DNA of 64,000 bases from a bacterium. Lineage in GTDB: Bacteria > Patescibacteria > CPR2 > UBA1875 > JAJYID01. The stretch covers positions 124,001 through 188,000 of the forward strand of contig JAUSJO010000005.1 in NCBI GenBank assembly GCA_030647205.1, written 5' to 3'. Of this stretch, positions 1-7,787 are shown in pieces. Made by a program: the position numbers and the translations under genes. Each line of letters begins with the position of its first letter. The stretch's first letter is position 1. Under the pieces are notes generated by a model. That model was not told where the DNA came from. It worked only from the letters and a program-made list of their open reading frames with translations, and ran no database searches.

Positions 1-2
1 GA

Positions 3-1655
3 CTGTATAGGGTTATTCATCTTCGTAATCTAGTGGCGTTTTGCCTTGTGTTTATAATAGTTGTTTTTTCGATGTTTATATCGTCTTTTAATACCATTGA
101 GGCGTTCTACAATAAAGACAATCCGTTATCCGGCGGTACATATGCGGAAGGGAATCTGGGGAAGTTCTCGAGGATAAACCCTCTGTATTCACAGACAAAC
201 CCTAACGATGAAGATGCGGTAAATCTAATCTTCAGCGGGCTGATGAAACGGGGTGATAACAGAAGTTTAAAGACAGACATGGCGAGTAAGTGGACTCTTT
301 CTGAGGATAAGAAAACTTATACATTTGAACTGAAAAAGGGCGTGAAGTGGCATGACGGAGTAGAGTTTAGCGCTGATGACGTGCTTTTTACTATAGAACT
401 TATCCAAAACCCTGATGCCAGAAGCTCACTTTATGAGGCGTGGAAAGGGGTTAAAGCGGAAAAAACAGAAAAAGGGGAAGTGAAGTTTACCTTGGGAGAG
501 CCATCTGACTCATTTCTAGAAAACACAACATTAAAAATCCTACCGAAACATATTTTGGCAAAAATCCCTCCGGCAAGCATTCAGACTGTGGACTTTAATA
601 CCAAACCTGTAGGTACCGGACCATATGAGTTTGACAGCCTGACGAAGGAGTCCGGCAGGGAAACTCTGATAATGAGCCTAAACGATAAATATTATGATAA
701 GAAACCTTATCTGACAAAAGTAATGCTCGAAAGTTTTCTGGACGAAAAAGAAATGATGGACGAGTATAACAAAAGAAATATCAAGGGGATAGGAAATCCG
801 ACTCAAGGATTAGTAGATAAAATCGGTAAAGAAGGGAGCACCAGTCTCCACGAATATGCCCTGCCGAGATATGTGGCAATGTTTTTCAATGTTGAGAGCG
901 AGAAACTGAAAGAAAAAAATTTGCGTGTCGCAATAAACCAGGCTGTTGATAGAAAAGACATTTTGGAAAAAGCGGCAGAGGGAAGAGCTCTCCCGGCTTA
1001 TTATCCGATAGCTCCGGGGCTTGCGAGTCAAACAGGAATAAAAGTTGAAAGCAAAGGAGACATCGGTAAAGCGAGTGAAACTCTAAAAGGCGCGAGCTAT
1101 ACGCTAGAATCCGGTCAACTGAAATATCAAGGCAAGGATGTTACATTAAAAATTGCTACGGGGGACACAGTTGAGCTGAAGAAAACTGCTGAGATAGTTG
1201 CAGATGAACTAAAAAAACTAGGCATAAAGACAGAAATAAAGTCTGAAAATATGAATGTTTTGCAGAAAGATTATATAAGGCCCAGAAATTATGACATTCT
1301 GATAATCGGTGAAGATTTAGGCCTTACACCGGATCTTTTCAGCTTTTGGCATTCATCTCAAGTAAACGACCCGGGACTGAACTTTTCGAAGTATAAGGAT
1401 AGAAAACTGGACAAGTTCATCGAGGTTGCCAGAAAGACAACAGATGCAACAGAAAAAAAATCAAAGCTGGAAGAGATTCAAAAAATAATCCTCGAGGATG
1501 TGCCGGCTGTCTATCTGTATAATCCTTTTTATGTTTTCATAACTTCCGATAAAGTGAAGGGAGTGCGTGACGGCAAGATGATATCTCCGTCTGATAGATT
1601 CGAAGATATAGAAAACTGGTACCTAAAAGCCGATCGTGTGATGATTGACGGCTAG
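3..1655 (+). CDS. ABC transporter peptide-type substrate-binding protein (5' end outside window)
   Basis: Family 5 extracellular solute-binding protein, which captures oligopeptides or similar ligands outside the membrane for an ABC importer. The reading frame is open to the left edge of the window, so the first residues are missing; a GTG at 33 is possible but the frame continues upstream without a stop. An N-terminal hydrophobic segment (VAFCLVFIIVVFSMFI) is a membrane anchor or signal. The family signature follows: Y-F-L-K-G-V-KWHDG with FSADDVLFT near residue 110, then a two-lobe OppA-like body. No permease or ATPase gene is visible on the right; they may lie to the left. A terminator follows at 1680. 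The family is clear, the ligand unknown. Confidence 0.85.
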   Translation: MYRVIHLRNLVAFCLVFIIVVFSMFISSFNTIEAFYNKDNPLSGGTYAEGNLGKFSRINPLYSQTNPNDEDAVNLIFSGLMKRGDNRSLKTDMASKWTLSEDKKTYTFELKKGVKWHDGVEFSADDVLFTIELIQNPDARSSLYEAWKGVKAEKTEKGEVKFTLGEPSDSFLENTTLKILPKHILAKIPPASIQTVDFNTKPVGTGPYEFDSLTKESGRETLIMSLNDKYYDKKPYLTKVMLESFLDEKEMMDEYNKRNIKGIGNPTQGLVDKIGKEGSTSLHEYALPRYVAMFFNVESEKLKEKNLRVAINQAVDRKDILEKAAEGRALPAYYPIAPGLASQTGIKVESKGDIGKASETLKGASYTLESGQLKYQGKDVTLKIATGDTVELKKTAEIVADELKKLGIKTEIKSENMNVLQKDYIRPRNYDILIIGEDLGLTPDLFSFWHSSQVNDPGLNFSKYKDRKLDKFIEVARKTTDATEKKSKLEEIQKIILEDVPAVYLYNPFYVFITSDKVKGVRDGKMISPSDRFEDIENWYLKADRVMIDG

Positions 1656-1679
1656 GTGACTTTACAATTAGAAATTAAA

Positions 1680-1706
1680 AAAATCACTAGGTAATGGTGA
1701 TTTTTT
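1680..1706 (+). terminator. intrinsic terminator after the substrate-binding protein gene
   Basis: Eight-base-pair stem AAAATCAC (1680-1687) with GTGATTTT (1697-1704), a 9-nt loop and a T run, placed 25 nt after the stop codon. Confidence 0.75.
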
Positions 1707-1864
1707 CATTGGTGCTTGCTGCGAGGGCTTGAAGCAGTATCACTGCTTTTGATTTTTCTATTTTCTGTTCGAAATTTCTAGATTGTTTCTTCAATACACC
1801 GATATCTTAAATTTCTTGGCAGTTACAGGAGGTTCTGCGTTCCTCTCGCATTAAACAATTTTAT
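1707..1864. other. intergenic stretch with a possible tRNA 3'-end remnant
   Basis: No gene seen. The bases from 1710 (TGGTGCTTGCTGCGAGGGCTT) resemble the minus-strand 3' end of the tRNA-Leu at 1865 (TGGTGCTGCGGAGAGGACTT), then the similarity is lost. It could be a decayed tRNA copy; the match is short. Confidence 0.3.
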
Positions 1865-1952
1865 TGGTGCTGCGGAGAGGACTTGAACCTCCACGACCTA
1901 AGCGGTCACTAGCCCCTCAAGCTAGCGCGTCTACCAATTCCGCCACCGCAGC
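1865..1952 (-). tRNA. tRNA-Leu (GAG)
   Basis: Class II tRNA with a long variable arm. On the minus strand the acceptor stem GCTGCGG pairs with CCGCAGC, followed by ACCA, so the CCA end is encoded. The anticodon stem CTAGC/GCTAG holds the loop TTGAGGG, giving anticodon GAG. The T-arm has the normal GGTTCAA. Last gene of the six-tRNA operon. Confidence 0.95.
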
Positions 1953-1969
1953 ATAATATTTATTTTTCT

Positions 1970-2056
1970 TGGTGCCTAGGGGGGGACTCGAACCCCCAAG
2001 GTCGTAAGACCAACGGATTTTAAGTCCGTCGCGTATACCAATTCCGCCACCCAGGC
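1970..2056 (-). tRNA. tRNA-Leu (UAA)
   Basis: Class II tRNA with acceptor GCCTGGG/CCTAGGC (one G-U pair) and encoded ACCA. The anticodon loop is CTTAAAA (anticodon TAA) and the T-arm GGGGG/CCCCC encloses TTCGAGT. It is the best intact comparison for the degenerate Leu-like gene at 54878. Confidence 0.95.
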
Positions 2057-2061
2057 ATATT

Positions 2062-2135
2062 TGGAGGCCTCGCCCGGAATTGAACCGGGGTAAACGGTTT
2101 TGCAGACCGCTGCGTAACCACTCCGCCACGAGGCC
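2062..2135 (-). tRNA. tRNA-Cys (GCA)
   Basis: Acceptor GGCCTCG/CGAGGCC followed by TCCA (encoded CCA). The anticodon loop CTGCAAA gives GCA, and the T-loop is TTCAATT. U at position 73 fits cysteine identity. Confidence 0.95.
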
Positions 2136-2218
2136 ATATAACAAGGTATATTTTACAGTATTTTAGCCCCAAAGTCACCCCATAAACGAAAATAAAGCCG
2201 ATTCTCTCGACTTCATTT

Positions 2219-2295
2219 TGGAGCGGGAAACGAGATTCGAACTCGCGACCTCATCCTTGGCAAGGATGCGCTCTAGCCAACTGAGCTATTCCCGC
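2219..2295 (-). tRNA. tRNA-Gly (GCC)
   Basis: Acceptor GCGGGAA/TTCCCGC with TCCA encoded. The anticodon loop TTGCCAA gives GCC and the T-loop is TTCGAAT. It is separated from tRNA-Cys by about 80 nt with no other gene seen. Confidence 0.95.
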
Positions 2296-2296
2296 A

Positions 2297-2372
2297 TGGT
2301 GGCGAGACCCGGAATCGAACCGGGGACGCAAGGATTTTCAGTCCTTCGCTCTACCAACTGAGCTACCTCGCC
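2297..2372 (-). tRNA. tRNA-Phe (GAA)
   Basis: Acceptor GGCGAGG/TCTCGCC followed by ACCA. The anticodon loop CTGAAAA gives GAA and the T-loop is TTCGATT. It lies 1 nt from tRNA-Gly, so the two must be processed from one transcript. Confidence 0.95.
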
Positions 2373-2400
2373 GTATGTTAAAAAATCTCAGTAATTTATT

Positions 2401-2477
2401 TGGTGGGCGCTGAGGGATTCGAACCCCCGACCCTCTCGGTGTAAACGAGATGCTCTAGCCAACTGAGCTAAGCGCCC
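2401..2477 (-). tRNA. tRNA-Val (UAC)
   Basis: Acceptor GGGCGCT/AGCGCCC with ACCA encoded. The anticodon loop TTTACAC gives UAC and the T-arm is GGGGG TTCGAAT. First gene of the tRNA operon, just downstream of its promoter. Confidence 0.95.
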
Positions 2478-2494
2478 TAAATATTTACCAAAAC

Positions 2495-2522
2495 ATTATA
2501 CTATAAAACGGTGATTTGTAAA
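2495..2522 (-). promoter_or_regulatory. promoter of the tRNA operon
   Basis: On the minus strand TTTACA (2522-2517), a 16-nt spacer and a perfect TATAAT (2500-2495) end 17 nt before tRNA-Val. This is the only strong promoter seen for the six tRNAs. Confidence 0.75.
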
Positions 2523-2567
2523 AGGAAAATTGGCAGAATAGACTATTTTCAATGTTGACACAAGTAG

Positions 2568-2573
2568 TATAAT
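2568..2573 (+). promoter_or_regulatory. -10 element of the structured RNA
   Basis: A perfect TATAAT that predicts a transcript start near 2580. A TTGACA lies at 2555-2560, but only 7 nt away, too close to act as its -35. TTTTCA at 2546-2551 (16-nt spacer) is the better-placed -35. Confidence 0.55.
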
Positions 2574-2579
2574 AAATGT

Positions 2580-2890
2580 GTAAGGAAAACATCCTTGCTA
2601 GTACCACCCTAGTAAACTCCTCCTACCGGGCAATTTGGCACCCCGGCCAATGCAAGCTGCTACCTTGGTTTGACGACTCAACTAAGGGCTTTGTTAGCAA
2701 ACGGCGCGCCGTTAACAAAGTATCATGATCTAGTAGCCCATTGGGCATCCGTCTTACCAGCGGAGGGAGAAGAAAAAATAAAAGGAATCTCACGACACTT
2801 GAAATCCCAAACCCATTTAATAAAAAAACCCGAGATTCCTAAAACCCTCTACGGGCCGTCGCATTTGACGGCCCACTTCTTTTTATTCCA
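2580..2890 (+). ncRNA. unidentified structured RNA, about 310 nt
   Basis: No credible protein frame with a start signal lies here, but the stretch is dense in paired segments. They are AAGGA/TCCTT (2582-2596), CCGGG/CCCGG (2626-2646), and GCTAC (2659) with GTAGC (2733), which closes a multiloop. Inside the multiloop are CCTT.GTT/AAC.AAGG (2663-2687) and a long hairpin CTTTGTT/AACAAAG with inner AACGG-CGCG-CCGTT (2689-2720). A 9-bp stem AGGAATCTC (2783) / GAGATTCCT (2832) follows, then a strong terminator at 2853. A TATAAT lies just upstream. I looked for the hallmarks of RNase P RNA, tmRNA, SRP RNA and T-box leaders and did not find them. The next gene has its own promoter after the terminator, so this is probably an independent RNA. 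Confidence 0.6.
2853..2885 (+). terminator. terminator of the structured RNA
   Basis: Perfect 8-bp stem GGGCCGTC (2853-2860) / GACGGCCC (2867-2874), 6-nt loop, followed by ACTTCTTTTT. Confidence 0.85.
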
Positions 2891-2921
2891 AAATGTTGCA
2901 AAGTTTCATATAATAAAACCC

Positions 2922-4121
2922 ATGAAACGTTTATTTAAATATATTGTCCCGGTTATTCTAGTTGCCATTATAGTTGGCATCGCATACAAAGCCGGTTTTA
3001 TAGACTTAAGAAGATATCCAGTGGCTACTGGACCGAAACAGGTAGTTTTAAATTGTACCTACCATGGCCAGAAGCTCACAATCAACGAAAATCTTTATCA
3101 AAGCGTTGATGAATATTACGCTTCTGATCCGAGAAAAATGAGGCTAGACTATAAGTCTTTTGTATCCTCGAATTCAAAAGATCTGACTATTAAAGACCTA
3201 ACCCAAAAAATAAAGGTAAAGGGGACAGAGCTTGGCTTGTCCAGTGACCAGACGATGGATCTGGCGACTTGCTTTGTCCAAAATATTCCTTATGATACTG
3301 AAAAAGCAAAAATAGTTCTTTCCCAGAATCCCGGCGATAAACTCACAAGGGTTACCCAGCGGGAGTATTATGACCGTTTTCCATACGAAACTTTGTATGA
3401 GAACAAGGGTATCTGCACAGATAAATCATATCTGGAGGCCGCAATATTAAAAGAAATGGGGTATGGGGCATCGATACTTACATTTAATACCGAAAAGCAC
3501 ATGGCAGTTGGAGTACAAACCCCGAAAGGGTATACATCTTTTAATACCGACTATAGTTATGTCGAAACGACCAGCCCGGGATATAAGGTCGGGCAGTTGC
3601 CGTCAATAGATAAAAATACCGGTGGGGCGAAAAAGGCAGAGCTTGATAAAGTATCAGGCAGCCAGGGCAATGAGCTAATCCCGCAGTTTCCGGAGTCTGA
3701 CTTTTCTCCGCCAAGCGAAATTATCAAAATATCAGACGGAAAAGAATATCAAAGAATTATAGAAATTACAAACGACATAAACCGGCTGAAAAGTCTGGTG
3801 GCAGAGATCAATAGTGCAAATACGGGTATAGCAGCATATAAAACGGAGCTAAAAAATGCCGAGGGTCAGGCCCAGTCAGCAAGAGACGAGCTCTCCCAAG
3901 CCGAGTCAAAAGTTAACAATGCAAAAAATATCTACAAATCAGATTCGACCGAGGGAAACTATGCTTCATATACTGCCGCGTATGATGAATATCAGAGCGT
4001 TTATAAAAATACGAGGTCAGTTATAAATGGCTATAACTCCAAAGTTAATCAGTATAACTCTGCCATTGGCCAGCTAAACGGGCTTATTGATGAATACAAT
4101 AAACTGATAAAGAGTGACTAA
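2922..4121 (+). CDS. membrane-anchored transglutaminase-like protein with C-terminal coiled coil
   Basis: About 399 residues. Residues 1-25 (MKRLFKYIVPVILVAII) are a membrane anchor, so the rest is probably outside the cell. The middle has the order of a transglutaminase-like cysteine fold: NKGICTDKS (Cys), then EKHMAVGV (His), then FNTDYSYVE (Asp). The last 130 residues are rich in A, E, K, N and Q and look like a coiled coil. The start was chosen at 2922 although the frame is open upstream, because the upstream part is the structured RNA and its terminator. TATAAT (2909-2914) sits 7 nt before this ATG and there is no Shine-Dalgarno, so the mRNA should be leaderless. Substrate unknown; it could act as a peptidase or cross-linking enzyme. 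Confidence 0.75.
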   Translation: MKRLFKYIVPVILVAIIVGIAYKAGFIDLRRYPVATGPKQVVLNCTYHGQKLTINENLYQSVDEYYASDPRKMRLDYKSFVSSNSKDLTIKDLTQKIKVKGTELGLSSDQTMDLATCFVQNIPYDTEKAKIVLSQNPGDKLTRVTQREYYDRFPYETLYENKGICTDKSYLEAAILKEMGYGASILTFNTEKHMAVGVQTPKGYTSFNTDYSYVETTSPGYKVGQLPSIDKNTGGAKKAELDKVSGSQGNELIPQFPESDFSPPSEIIKISDGKEYQRIIEITNDINRLKSLVAEINSANTGIAAYKTELKNAEGQAQSARDELSQAESKVNNAKNIYKSDSTEGNYASYTAAYDEYQSVYKNTRSVINGYNSKVNQYNSAIGQLNGLIDEYNKLIKSD

Positions 4122-4163
4122 TTGCAAGCTTGTTGCGTTTGCATTTTGTGATATAATGAAGCC

Positions 4164-4619
4164 ATGAAAAAGCCACAACTATCAACCTCTCTAAGTGAGG
4201 ATTTGAAAAAGCATTCAAAAAATGACAAGAAAAGGCGTATTGTCGCTAATGTCTCTGTGGTCTTAGTTATAGCACTTTTCGTGATTTTAGCTAAAGTATA
4301 TGTTTTCAAAGGTGATATAAAAATAAATAGCGAACAAACAAAAAGCCCAAGTGAAAAAATAGAAAACCAGCCGGCAGCGGAGGATAGCAAGGCTCCTGCG
4401 CCGGCAGCTGCAACACCGGCTGCTCCGGCTCCGGCCACTCCGGCACCGGCACCAGCAGCGGATAGCGGGTTTACGACATACGTTATTAAAGAAGGTGATA
4501 CTTTGAGCACCATTGCGAACTCAAACGGGATGACCTCAAAACAACTCATGGATTATAACGGGATAGTCGATCCTGCCAGCATAATGCCTGGTCAGAACAT
4601 AAAAATACCAAAAAGTTAA
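4164..4619 (+). CDS. LysM-domain cell-wall-binding membrane protein
   Basis: A 151-residue protein: charged cytoplasmic N-terminus, one membrane helix near residues 30-50 (IVANVSVVLVIALFVILA), a linker rich in Ala and Pro (about residues 70-105), then a C-terminal LysM domain starting TTYVIKEGDTLSTIA and ending MPGQNIKIPKS. LysM binds N-acetylglucosamine chains in peptidoglycan, so this should tie the membrane to the wall. The start is supported by TATAAT at 4152-4157, exactly 6 nt before the ATG with no Shine-Dalgarno (leaderless). It follows the transglutaminase-like gene by 42 nt. Confidence 0.85.
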   Translation: MKKPQLSTSLSEDLKKHSKNDKKRRIVANVSVVLVIALFVILAKVYVFKGDIKINSEQTKSPSEKIENQPAAEDSKAPAPAAATPAAPAPATPAPAPAADSGFTTYVIKEGDTLSTIANSNGMTSKQLMDYNGIVDPASIMPGQNIKIPKS

Positions 4620-4660
4620 AATTAAAAAGTAGCCCCATTAGCGGGATATAAGGAGACGCC

Positions 4661-5221
4661 ATGATAATGTTTATAGTATTAGGTTTAGTAGTAGTTTTGG
4701 TTGCCGGTGTGATTTTCATTTATAACGGCCTCATAAGAGCAAAAGTCAGAGTTGACGAGGCTTGGAGTGATATCGATGTCCAGCTAAAAAGAAGATATGA
4801 TCTTATTCCAAACTTGATAGAGACGGTAAAAGGTTATGCGAAGCACGAGAAGGAAGTTTTTGAGAAAGTCACTGCGCAGAGAACTCAAGCCATGAATGCG
4901 ACAGGTCCGGTAGAGAAGGAGAAGGCTGAAAATATGCTTTCCGGGACACTAAAGAGTCTTTTTGCGGTAGCTGAGAATTACCCCGACCTTAAGGCAAACC
5001 AGAACTTTCTGGAGCTTCAAAAAGAACTGACTGACACAGAAGATAAAATCCAGGCAGCCAGAAGATTTTACAACGGTAATGTCCGCGACTTCAACACAAA
5101 AATTCAGGTATTTCCAAATAATATTTTGGCTGGGATACTTGGGTATAAAGACAGGGAATTTTTCCAGGCTGACGAAGGCGACAAAGAGCCGGTAAAGGTT
5201 GACTTTAGCGAAGAGAAATAA
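4661..5221 (+). CDS. lemA: LemA family membrane protein
   Basis: 186 residues with an N-terminal membrane helix (MIMFIVLGLVVVLVAGVIF) followed by the family signature VDEAWSDIDVQLKRRYDLIP and, later, RRFYNGNVRDFN and FPNNILA. LemA is a helical membrane protein of uncertain function, often found beside HtpX and thought to work in membrane quality control. The ATG has a good Shine-Dalgarno (AAGGAG). The stop codon is directly followed by the htpX ATG, so the two form an operon. Length is normal for the family. Confidence 0.93.
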   Translation: MIMFIVLGLVVVLVAGVIFIYNGLIRAKVRVDEAWSDIDVQLKRRYDLIPNLIETVKGYAKHEKEVFEKVTAQRTQAMNATGPVEKEKAENMLSGTLKSLFAVAENYPDLKANQNFLELQKELTDTEDKIQAARRFYNGNVRDFNTKIQVFPNNILAGILGYKDREFFQADEGDKEPVKVDFSEEK

Positions 5222-6124
5222 ATGGCACTGGTCTATAACGAAATAGGTTCCAACAAAAGAAAAACGGTCTTTTTTATGGCCGGTTTTCTTATTTTCATCA
5301 TTGGTCTCGGCTGGATCTTTTCTCGGGTCTTGGGGATGTTCTGGATATTGCCGGTTGCAGTTGCCTTTGCCTCGATCCAAGCAGTTGTAAGCTACTGGTA
5401 TAGCGACAGGATAACGCTTGGAATATCAAAGGCTCATGAGATTACACATGAAAACAACAAAGACCTTTTTCATATTGTTGAGAATCTTTGTATTACAGCG
5501 GGCTTGCCTATGCCGCGGATTTACATCATAGAAGATTCGGCCCCAAATGCCTTTGCGACAGGACGTGATCCGGAGCATGCGGTTATCTGCTATACAACGG
5601 GAATCATAGAGAAGTTGGATAAGCCGGAGCTGGAAGGTGTGACGGCGCATGAACTTTCGCATATTGGTAACTATGATATTCGCTTGATGACGGTAATAGT
5701 GGTTTTGGTTGGTATTGTTGTGCTTTTATCCGATTGGTTTTTGAGAATCAGTTTCTGGGGCGGAGGAGATGATGATAGTGATAATGGTCAGTTGGGTCTA
5801 ATTCTGATGATAGCAGGAATAGTCCTTGCGATACTGGCGCCGGTTATTGCCATGATTATACAGCTTGCTCTATCTAGAAACAGGGAATATCTGGCCGACT
5901 CAAGCGGGGCTCTTTTGACCCGTTATCCGGAAGGCTTAGCAAGGGCGCTTGAGAAAATATCTGCAGACACCGAGCCTCTCGAAGCGGCAAACAAAGCAAC
6001 GGCCCATCTCTATATTGCAAATCCACTGAAAGAGCACAAAGGAAAACCGCGAGGATGGTTTAGCGGGCTTTTTGACACGCATCCGCCTATAGAGGAGAGA
6101 GTAAAAAAACTTAGGGAAATGTGA
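5222..6124 (+). CDS. htpX: HtpX-like M48 membrane zinc protease
   Basis: 300 residues, the usual length. Two N-terminal membrane helices (FFMAGFLIFIIGLGWIF and an adjacent one) are followed by the zinc motif HELSH (in VTAHELSHIGNYD) and two further helices. The third zinc ligand lies in SRNREYLADSSGA, and the typical ending is HPPIEERVKKL. HtpX degrades misfolded membrane proteins, with its active site on the cytoplasmic face. The gene begins immediately after the lemA stop codon, which suggests coupled expression. A long composite repeat, not another gene, follows. Confidence 0.95.
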   Translation: MALVYNEIGSNKRKTVFFMAGFLIFIIGLGWIFSRVLGMFWILPVAVAFASIQAVVSYWYSDRITLGISKAHEITHENNKDLFHIVENLCITAGLPMPRIYIIEDSAPNAFATGRDPEHAVICYTTGIIEKLDKPELEGVTAHELSHIGNYDIRLMTVIVVLVGIVVLLSDWFLRISFWGGGDDDSDNGQLGLILMIAGIVLAILAPVIAMIIQLALSRNREYLADSSGALLTRYPEGLARALEKISADTEPLEAANKATAHLYIANPLKEHKGKPRGWFSGLFDTHPPIEERVKKLREM

Positions 6125-6135
6125 GGTAAATCTCT

Positions 6136-6640
6136 GTCATCCTGAGGTACGAAGGATCTCTTTTCTTCTGTCATTCCGACCGATACCACGCTAGTGGAAA
6201 GCGGAGGGATCCCTTTTCCCGTATGTCATTCCCGCCCGCCAAAGGTCGGATAAACTCCGGCGGGAATCCAGTCTTTTTAAAATATTATCCACTTTTTTAG
6301 AAAAAGTGGAGTAAAAATCGCGACTTATGGCGGCGACAAAGTGTCGGATTTCAGTTCACTCAGGTTTGAAAAAATGAACTCGCTAGAGAGCTCAGACAAC
6401 ATTCTTTTCAAAGTCTTCATTCACTTTATCCTCGCTTTGTCTTCGATAGTCGCAAGAGATCCTTTGCTTTCAAGCTTTCTTTATTAAAACCATGCCAGGA
6501 GGGGGAAAGACCTATTTCTTCGTGATGTCGGGAATACAAAATCCTCGCTTTTCGAGCCGATAGCCGCAAGAGAGCTCCCTTTGAAAAAATCATGCCGGGG
6601 AGAGAAAGACCTATTCTTCTTGGTTGCGGGAGGAAATTTT
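6136..6640. repeat. composite intergenic repeat, copy 1 (longest)
   Basis: Modules in order: A (TGTCATCCTGAGGTACGAAG at 6138), B (TGTCATTCCGACCG), C (long inverted repeat from ATTCCC at 6228 to GGGAAT at 6267), and D (hairpin TCCACTTTTT 6288-6297 / AAAAAGTGGA 6301-6310, then AAAAATCGCGACTTA). A weakly conserved tail carries two copies of E (CGATAGTCGCAAGAGAT and CCGATAGCCGCAAGAGA). No protein frame is credible. The same modules in the same order recur at 14799, 16556, 24838, 31408 and 60534. Confidence 0.85.
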
Positions 6641-6722
6641 ATTTTATTAAAACTTGTTGTTTTATTTTTTTCCTTTGGTATTATATAAGTATTATAAAGT
6701 ATTTTTTGATCTAGGAGGGTAA

Positions 6723-7727
6723 ATGGGTATTTTAATCGGAATTATAATAGGAACGCTAGTTATTGCTGGTGCTGGTGGCGGTGTTTACGTTCTTGTATTT
6801 AGAGCGAAGCACAAGAAAGAGCTTCTCGCAAATTCACAGATGGGGAATAATCTTCCAACCTTAGGGGCGGAACCTGCTCAGCAAAATCAAACACAAGGAC
6901 TACCTAACTTAGGTGGAGTCCCAAATCAAGGCCAAGGGAGTCCCATGGCTAGTCCAGTCATGAATGATATTACTGGTGGAGGATTGCCGCAAGTCCCTCA
7001 GGCGCCGGCTGCACCGATGCAGGAGGAACCTTCTTTTATGAGTCCCCAAGAACCGCCGACAATAAATCGCAGTTTTCCGGATACGCCTCAGGTGCCAGAA
7101 GCCCCGGTTGCTGACAGTCTAGGTATGATACCTGAAGCACCTGCTGCACCAGCCAATACATTTGATTTAAGTCAAATGGATCAGAGTACAATCGGCTCAG
7201 GGAGTTTGCTTGATGATACAGAAACCGTAGGGCCTGTTGCCGGAATGGCAGAAGACTCGTTAAGCAATGCAACTGATGTTGATATAAGCGATTCTACAGT
7301 ACCGGTTACAAGAGAGAATGAATCTTTGGAACAAGTAGAGTCTGAACTTGGTGATGTCTCAGTATCTGCTCAGACAGAGGAAAGAGAAGAGCAAAATGCA
7401 GCTCCGGAAGTTCCTGTCATGTCTTCAGTACCGCAGCCTGATCCGGTTAGTGCCCCAGAACCTGTTGTACAGCCTGAACCACCGGTTACTCCAGAACCAT
7501 CTATAAGTATCCCTGTACAGGATTTTCCGAATATTGGTCAGTCGTCAGAACCTCAAAATACACCGAGCGAACAAATTCCTGACGTGCCAATCGCTTCTCA
7601 AGGAAATATGTCGCCAATGCCAGGGATTTCTACTGTATCAGACTTTCCGTCAATCCCGTCAGCACCACAGGCGGCAGGATCACCTGAAAACAATACTGAT
7701 TCTGGTACACAGGAAATGCATATTTAA
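6723..7727 (+). CDS. membrane-anchored Pro/Gln/Glu-rich low-complexity protein
   Basis: 334 residues. The first 28 (MGILIGIIIGTLVIAGAGGG) form a membrane helix. The remainder is almost entirely disordered sequence rich in Pro, Gln, Glu, Ser and Val, with repeated PxxPxxP, EAPAAP and EPVVQPEPP-type stretches and no recognisable domain. It could be a spacer or wall-associated protein. The ATG follows a strong Shine-Dalgarno (AGGAGG). A TTGTTT-16-TATTAT promoter lies at 6657-6684. It is monocistronic, with a strong terminator right after it. Function not recognised. Confidence 0.75.
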   Translation: MGILIGIIIGTLVIAGAGGGVYVLVFRAKHKKELLANSQMGNNLPTLGAEPAQQNQTQGLPNLGGVPNQGQGSPMASPVMNDITGGGLPQVPQAPAAPMQEEPSFMSPQEPPTINRSFPDTPQVPEAPVADSLGMIPEAPAAPANTFDLSQMDQSTIGSGSLLDDTETVGPVAGMAEDSLSNATDVDISDSTVPVTRENESLEQVESELGDVSVSAQTEEREEQNAAPEVPVMSSVPQPDPVSAPEPVVQPEPPVTPEPSISIPVQDFPNIGQSSEPQNTPSEQIPDVPIASQGNMSPMPGISTVSDFPSIPSAPQAAGSPENNTDSGTQEMHI

Positions 7728-7743
7728 CTAAACTATTTTCTCT

Positions 7744-7773
7744 AAAAAAGAGAGGTCAAGACCTCTCTTTTTT
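7744..7773 (+). terminator. strong terminator before ligA
   Basis: Thirteen-base-pair perfect stem (AAAAAAGAGAGGT / ACCTCTCTTTTTT) with loop CAAG. The ligA -10 box starts only 3 nt after it, so the terminator occupies the ligA -35 region. Confidence 0.9.
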
Positions 7774-7787
7774 GTTATAATTTACCT

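Noticed and set aside
2555..2573. TTGACA and TATAAT close together upstream of the structured RNA
   Set aside because: Only 7 nt apart, so TTGACA cannot serve as the -35 of this -10.
2601..2610. GTACCACCCT, the reverse complement of the T-box core AGGGTGGTAC, flanked by CTAG inverted repeats
   Set aside because: On the minus strand it would lead only into the tRNA operon, the CCGCG part of the T-box and a terminator are missing, and the segment is explained as part of the plus-strand structured RNA.
2670..2921. In-frame upstream extension of the transglutaminase-like gene starting with TTG
   Set aside because: It covers the structured RNA and its perfect terminator; the real N-terminus is a membrane anchor at 2922 with a promoter 7 nt upstream.
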